Positions 7,215 to 10,281 of a DNA stretch of 10,281 bases are shown piece by piece. Numbering within the stretch: the first letter of the stretch is position 1; each line of letters starts with the position of its first letter. A program made the translations under genes and the position numbers. Origin of the DNA: an uncultured Pirellulaceae bacterium (GTDB taxonomy: Bacteria > Planctomycetota > Planctomycetia > Pirellulales > Pirellulaceae); contig CAMYNE010000198.1 of NCBI GenBank assembly GCA_947259675.1, positions 1 to 10,281 of the forward strand. Reading direction: 5' to 3'. Below the pieces are notes generated by a model. It was not told where the DNA came from. It saw nothing but the letters and a program-made list of their open reading frames with translations, and ran no database searches.

Positions 7215-7491
7215 AAATTACAGGGCTCCCTCAGGGTGTAATTACCGCCATAATTTGGTCGAACTTAACTCTGCCATGGTATTCCGCTTCAATAAGGGGG
7301 CCTTTTTCTCTAAAAACGCGATTTGACCGCGGAGATCACACGCCTTCCGTTTGCGACTTGTCGATGTCCTTCGTGACATGGGTGAAACAGTCGAGAAATC
7401 GATGCTTGAACGAGCCCAAACAGTGGTTTGAGGCAACGAACAAAATTGCGATTTCGGGGCCGTTCACAGAACGGGCTTGCAAGGGCTGACA

Positions 7492-7569
7492 AAGCAACCG
7501 TAGAACGCCCAAGAATTAACAATAATTCCGGTTTTACCGGTCGTATGGCCGCAAAATCAAAGGTTGCTT
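7492..7569. repeat. Cluster of small palindromes
   Basis: AAGCAACC (7492-7499) pairs with GGTTGCTT (7562-7569). Within this pair lie GAATT/AATTC (7513-7517 with 7524-7528) and the hairpin CCGGT-TTT-ACCGG (7528-7540). No T tract or coding signal accompanies it. It could be a cruciform or RNA structure near the 5' region of the small plus-strand gene, a degraded miniature element, or chance. Confidence 0.35.
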
Positions 7570-7668
7570 GACAAATTCAGACTCTGAAACAAGATGAATC
7601 AAGTGGCCTTTATTTCTTGTCTTGGGCAACCTTAATCCCTCCAAAATCGTGCTTAGAGGTTTCGCAAT

Positions 7669-7878
7669 ATGACCCAAAACCTAAACATCATCGAGTTTGA
7701 AAAATCCGGTGCATCAGGTGCGGTAAAGCACTGTCATTCGTGTTTCCGCAACGACCTTCATTTCAACGTTCCCATTCCGCCATTTATTTTTGGTTTCCTG
7801 CTGATCGCGAGCTGCGGTTTGATCTGTTTTGTTCGACCTTCTCGCTGCGTTTGCTGTGGTAAAGTGCGAGTTTTGTAG
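7669..7878 (+). CDS. Small membrane protein with split cysteine pairs
   Basis: Encodes 69 residues, and I do not recognise the family. The ATG has a good Shine-Dalgarno site, AGAGG at 7655-7659, 9 nt upstream, which is the main reason to call it a gene. Residues 22-25 are CHSC and residues 60-63 are CVCC followed by GK, the look of the two knuckles of a zinc ribbon. Between them, about 36-55, is a hydrophobic stretch rich in Phe, Ile and Leu with two further cysteines (49, 53), long enough for one membrane span. If it does span the membrane, the two cysteine pairs would end up on opposite faces and could not share one zinc ion. A buried hairpin, or a ribbon with a hydrophobic insertion, is the alternative. 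It converges on the next gene with a 16-nt gap. No function can be assigned. Confidence 0.6.
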   Translation: MTQNLNIIEFEKSGASGAVKHCHSCFRNDLHFNVPIPPFIFGFLLIASCGLICFVRPSRCVCCGKVRVL

Positions 7879-7894
7879 AAGGCGCAGTTGGCGA

Positions 7895-8446
7895 TTACCG
7901 CTTTTTAAATTTTTCCATCAGCTTCAGCTTTCGAACATCCAGATATGATTCCAAGGCTTGCGCGAGCTGAAACTCGTCGACAGTGTAGGGCCGCCGCAAT
8001 TTCCGACCGTTTTTTTCGATTGAGTAGAGAATTCGGCAGTTTTCCTGGTCCCAGCGGATTTCAACAATCGTCGCGATGAAAGGACGTCCGCGTCCCATGC
8101 GAGATTTGACCTCGATTTGGTCGCCTATTTCATAGCCATCCGATCGAACTTCCAGCCAGATTACGGGCTTTACACGTAACGAGTATTCTCCGTAAGTGAG
8201 CCGCGAATACTGGTCATCAAGATCTTCGCGGCGAAAGACGCGGTTACTTGGGATCAGTTTATTCGCAATGTCATAATCGTCCGGATGGACCCATTCTTCG
8301 ATCTTGGCTGGCCACCACAAGTAAACACCATACTTGGGAGGGATCTTTAGAGGCACTTGAAACGACAGATCGGAAGATTCGTGGCTGTTTTGAAGTTCTT
8401 CAATGTATCGATTCAGTTCCCGGCTATCGATTAGTCTTTCGTCCAT
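7895..8446 (-). CDS. Hypothetical protein with possible SH3-like barrel
   Basis: Encodes 183 residues from the ATG at 8446, preceded by GGAG with a 5-nt gap. The frame stays open to 8644, but that extension runs into a repeat element and reads unlike protein, so I reject the longer form. I do not recognise a named family. The N-terminal part is acidic, with a YGVYLWWPAKIEEWVHPDD segment (39-57). Residues about 104-158 alternate hydrophobic residues in a pattern like a small beta barrel: GYEIGDQIEVKS, then ATIVEIRWD, ILYSIEKNG and YTVDEF. This recalls Tudor/KOW-type SH3-like domains, though that is inference from pattern alone. The C-terminal tail is strongly basic (KLKLMEKFKKR), compatible with nucleic-acid or ribosome contact. 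There is no signal peptide or membrane span, so it is probably cytoplasmic. It is convergent with the small gene at 7669-7878. Confidence 0.75.
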   Translation of the reverse strand: MDERLIDSRELNRYIEELQNSHESSDLSFQVPLKIPPKYGVYLWWPAKIEEWVHPDDYDIANKLIPSNRVFRREDLDDQYSRLTYGEYSLRVKPVIWLEVRSDGYEIGDQIEVKSRMGRGRPFIATIVEIRWDQENCRILYSIEKNGRKLRRPYTVDEFQLAQALESYLDVRKLKLMEKFKKR

Positions 8447-8581
8447 TGCCGCTCCGTATTTGACCATGGTCATGATAACCGCCGAATGAGCGAACGGCAA
8501 ATTACTGCCATGTGCAGCAAGGCGAATTTGGGAATGTGGGTTAGCCGCAACGCCGTTCGTGTTTGATCGAGCGCAGCTGAA

Positions 8582-8669
8582 GTCATTCTGAGCGAGCCTG
8601 GGCGACCGAAGAATCTCGCGTAAAAAGCACGAGAGATCCTTCACCTCGCTCCACTCGGTTCGGGATGAC
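8582..8669. repeat. GTCATTCTGAG-type miniature inverted repeat
   Basis: The 88-bp segment starts GTCATTCTGAGCGAG and ends CGGGATGAC. Its two halves are imperfect reverse complements (left GTCATTCTGA against GTCATCCCGA from the right), with central arms GAATCTCG and CGAGAGATCC around an A-rich loop. From memory, sequences of the form GTCATTCTGAGCGAAGCGAAGAATCTC are a widespread intergenic repeat in many bacterial phyla, and this is a diverged copy. It lies downstream of gap and just upstream of the hypothetical gene's start region, and could act as a transcript end structure for gap. Confidence 0.72.
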
Positions 8670-8718
8670 TAGTTCGCCTCCAAAGATTGGGGCCAAATTT
8701 TGAACGGTATTGGGTTAG

Positions 8719-9744
8719 TTAAGCCGAACCAATTTTTGCGATCAAATCCGCGGTCCGTGCGCTGTAGCCCCACTCGTTGTCGTACCAGCTAACGACCTTG
8801 ACCATGTTCGCACTACCTTCGATTACGCTGGTAAAATCGGAAGCGAAAATCGAACTATGCGGGTCGTCGATGATGTCCGATGAAACCAGTGGATCTTCGG
8901 TATAAGCCAGGATCCCTTCCAGGGGCCCTTCTGCGGCGGCTTTCATGGCCGCGTTGATTCCTTCTACGGTGGCTTTCCTGCCCAAGCTGACGGTCAAGTC
9001 AACGACGCTTCCGGTTGGAACGGGGACTCGCATCGCCATCCCGGAGAGCCTGCCATCGAGATCGGGAATCACAAGCCCAAGGGCTGCTGCGGCACCTGTT
9101 GAAGTTGGGATGATGTTCATCGCTGCGGCACGGGCACGGTACAAATCACTATGCGGCAAATCGAGAATTTTCTGATCATTGGTGTAAGCGTGGACCGTAG
9201 TCATCAATCCAGATTCAATCCCCCAGTTTTCGTGAAGAACTTTTGCGACTGGTGCAAGACAGTTGGTCGTACAACTGGCGTTTGAAATACAGGACATTTC
9301 TGGTGTCAACTGATCGTCATTGACGCCAATGACGCAGGTCAGATCGGGAGCGTCTTTTGCGGGAGCGCTAATGACCACTTTACGCGCGCCTGCAGAGATA
9401 TGCGAATCGTAACCTGCCTTGTCATCCGTTTCTCGATTTCGGAAAACTCCCGTACTTTCGACAACCACATCAACCTGATGATCTTGCCAAGGAAGATTCC
9501 TGGGGTCACGCTCTTCGTAAACACGAATCTTTTTTCCATTTACAATGATGTTCTCTTCATCCGAGCTGACTTCGCCAGGAAAACGACCGTGGATGCTATC
9601 GTACTTCAGCAGGGTGGCGAGAGTTTTGTTGTCCGTCAAATCGTTAACGGCAACGACTTCAAATTCGTTGCTGCGACTGATCAGGTTACGAAACGTAAGA
9701 CGACCGATACGGCCGAAACCGTTAATAGCTACTCGAATGGCCAC
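8719..9744 (-). CDS. gap: Glyceraldehyde-3-phosphate dehydrogenase, type I
   Basis: Encodes 341 residues, close to the family norm. It oxidises glyceraldehyde 3-phosphate to 1,3-bisphosphoglycerate with NAD and phosphate, in glycolysis, or runs in reverse in gluconeogenesis. The N-terminal Rossmann motif is VAINGFGRIGRLTFRN and VAVNDLTD follows. The acidic residue after the second beta strand suggests NAD preference, though NADP use is not excluded. ESTGVF, the catalytic SNASCTTNCLAP with active-site cysteine 158, and the C-terminal WYDNEWGYS are all intact. An ATG at 9783 would add 13 residues, but GGGAGA lies 6 nt before the GTG at 9744, and that start gives the usual N-terminus (VAIRVAINGFGR), so I chose GTG. 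It appears to be a single-gene unit, divergent from the genes at the right edge. Confidence 0.96.
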   Translation of the reverse strand: MAIRVAINGFGRIGRLTFRNLISRSNEFEVVAVNDLTDNKTLATLLKYDSIHGRFPGEVSSDEENIIVNGKKIRVYEERDPRNLPWQDHQVDVVVESTGVFRNRETDDKAGYDSHISAGARKVVISAPAKDAPDLTCVIGVNDDQLTPEMSCISNASCTTNCLAPVAKVLHENWGIESGLMTTVHAYTNDQKILDLPHSDLYRARAAAMNIIPTSTGAAAALGLVIPDLDGRLSGMAMRVPVPTGSVVDLTVSLGRKATVEGINAAMKAAAEGPLEGILAYTEDPLVSSDIIDDPHSSIFASDFTSVIEGSANMVKVVSWYDNEWGYSARTADLIAKIGSA

Positions 9745-9750
9745 AGGAAC

Positions 9751-9756
9751 TCTCCC
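9751..9756 (-). promoter_or_regulatory. Ribosome binding site deciding the gap start
   Basis: GGGAGA on the minus strand lies 6 nt before the GTG at 9744. It sits inside the reading frame of the alternative ATG (9783), which has no comparable site, so it supports the shorter GTG-initiated protein. Confidence 0.65.
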
Positions 9757-9822
9757 GAGAAATTCTAAGAAATTGATTGCCAAGTTTGAATGGTTGAAAC
9801 CAACACGAGAAAACGTGAATTG

Positions 9823-9855
9823 GATTCAGATTCTGGACGGACCGGCTTCTGAATC
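9823..9855. repeat. Stem-loop upstream of gap
   Basis: GATTCAGA (9823-9830) pairs perfectly with TCTGAATC (9848-9855). After two mismatches an inner CTGG/CCGG stem with one G-T wobble (9833-9836 with 9842-9845) closes a 5-nt loop. It lies 80-110 bases before the gap start and could be an operator or a leader structure. No T tract follows on either strand, so a terminator is unlikely. Confidence 0.4.
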
Positions 9856-9967
9856 GACAGACAAACCGTCATTTCTTTGCGGTGAGTTCGACGATAACAA
9901 ATCCGTCGTTCGCAAGACAAGTGGTCGATCGTGATGATGCATCAAAATTATCGCCAAGCCCGACGAC

Positions 9968-10171
9968 TTGGAAGCATTGGTATTCCCGTATCGCGGCTCA
10001 ATGGCATATCCCGCCAGGACAGACAAAGTCAGCTATCTTCGTGGAAATCAGATTGCCAACGAGTATGATGGCCTCAATGAAGATCCGTTGGCCGATTCTA
10101 ACGTTAGGATTGATGGGCTAAATTCAATCGAGTGTTTGATGAACCTTGCGCACGAAACGACGGAGTTATGA
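9968..10171 (+). CDS. Doubtful small ORF overlapping the next gene by ATGA
   Basis: A 67-codon frame opens with TTG at 9968 and ends at the TGA of 10169-10171, which overlaps the start codons of the following gene in the arrangement typical of translational coupling. The frame is open back to 9938 without an ATG or GTG start and without a ribosome site. The product is acidic and contains YRGSMAYPARTDKVSYL and a NEYDGLNEDPL stretch, with no recognised motif. It could be a real small gene with an unusual start, the tail of a gene broken by a frameshift (another frame opens with GTG-ATG-ATG at 9931), or non-coding. Confidence 0.28.
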   Translation: MEALVFPYRGSMAYPARTDKVSYLRGNQIANEYDGLNEDPLADSNVRIDGLNSIECLMNLAHETTEL

Positions 10172-10281
10172 TGTCTCGACGTGAACAACTTGAGTCAATG
10201 TTGGCCGACGATCCGCAAGACACCTTTTTGCGATACGCGTTGGCAATGGAACTTAAGAATGAAGAAGCGTTTGATGAGTCC
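10171..10281 (+). CDS. 5' end of a TPR-like protein gene, cut by the window edge
   Basis: Thirty-seven codons are visible, beginning MSRREQLESMLADDPQDTF and continuing with LRYALAMELKNEEAFDES. The LxxDPxDxxLRYALAxEL pattern with a following acidic helix resembles the first repeat of tetratricopeptide-like scaffold proteins. From memory, short TPR proteins with this kind of N-terminus occur in planctomycetes. GGAG at 10162-10165 is 5 nt from this ATG and only 2 nt from the in-frame ATG at 10168, so I chose 10171. The remainder lies outside the window, so length, repeat number and role are unknown. Confidence 0.65.
   Translation, partial: MSRREQLESMLADDPQDTFLRYALAMELKNEEAFDES

Larger units (their letters stand above)
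7077..7668. other. Long intergenic region upstream of the fusion gene
   Basis: About 590 bases without a supportable gene. A 111-codon plus-strand frame (7154-7489) has a GTG start, no recognisable motif and no convincing codon pattern, and overlapping minus-strand frames are equally unremarkable. The interval holds a minus-strand extended -10 promoter, a perfect 10-bp dyad next to it, and a cluster of small palindromes at 7492-7569 (listed separately). A TTGACA at 7568-7573 points toward the small plus-strand gene, but its -10 partner (AAGATG at 17 nt) is poor. Confidence 0.5.
9745..10170. other. Divergent intergenic region right of gap
   Basis: This 426-base interval separates gap from the plus-strand gene at the right edge. 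It should contain both promoters, but I could not pick out a convincing -35/-10 pair on either strand. It carries a hairpin at 9823-9855, the small palindromes TGGTT/AACCA (9791-9802) and CACG/CGTG (9804-9817), and a doubtful small ORF ending at 10171. Confidence 0.45.

Noticed and set aside
7154..7489. A 111-codon plus-strand open frame upstream of the fusion gene
   Set aside because: GTG start without a well-spaced ribosome site, no recognisable motif, and it runs through the promoter and dyad of the minus-strand gene. Minus-strand frames of similar length overlap it, as expected by chance.
8447..8644. N-terminal extension of the hypothetical protein to 8644
   Set aside because: The extension reads through the GTCATTCTGAG-type repeat and has low-quality composition, while the ATG at 8446 has GGAG with 5-nt spacing and starts an ordinary protein sequence.
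1..10281. CRISPR array, tRNA, rRNA, integrase or phage genes
   Set aside because: No regularly spaced repeats, no cloverleaf or rRNA signature, and no recombinase or phage protein motifs were seen on either strand.

Overview
The window looks like chromosomal DNA of a planctomycete, probably from the Pirellulaceae/Rhodopirellula side. This is inference from several signs together: roughly balanced base composition, frequent GTG/TTG starts, loosely packed genes, small structured intergenic repeats, and hypothetical proteins of planctomycete character. No rRNA or tRNA is present to confirm the lineage. Almost all recognisable genes lie on the minus strand.

Layout from left to right. Positions 1-421 hold no convincing gene but carry a structured inverted-repeat element (terminal repeats 199-212 and 344-357). 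Three minus-strand genes follow, transcribed in the order argB (3065-2187), argF (2114-1182), rph (1138-422), with gaps of 72 and 43 nt. They are probably one transcription unit: two arginine-pathway enzymes plus the tRNA 3'-end exonuclease RNase PH. A second, hairpin-forming element of 180 bp (3121-3300) sits upstream of argB. Next is the most unusual gene, a ~1170-residue minus-strand megaprotein (7013-3501). It joins a fatty acyl-AMP ligase, an acyl carrier protein and a PLP-dependent alpha-oxoamine synthase. A recent in-frame 105-bp tandem duplication lies between the carrier and the synthase. Upstream of it are an extended -10 promoter and a perfect 10-bp dyad.

The right part holds a small plus-strand membrane protein with split cysteine pairs (7669-7878), a convergent minus-strand hypothetical protein (8446-7895), a short mobile-type repeat of the GTCATTCTGAG kind (8582-8669), a complete class I glyceraldehyde-3-phosphate dehydrogenase (9744-8719), a divergent intergenic region with a hairpin and a doubtful small ORF, and the start of a plus-strand gene resembling TPR proteins that runs off the end (10171 onward).

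The housekeeping genes (argB, argF, rph, gap) are ordinary. The fusion gene is a self-contained lipid module. It would activate a fatty acid with ATP, load it on its own carrier domain and condense it decarboxylatively with an amino acid to give a long-chain alpha-aminoketone. Neither the substrate nor the final lipid can be read from sequence, and no tailoring enzyme is visible beside it.
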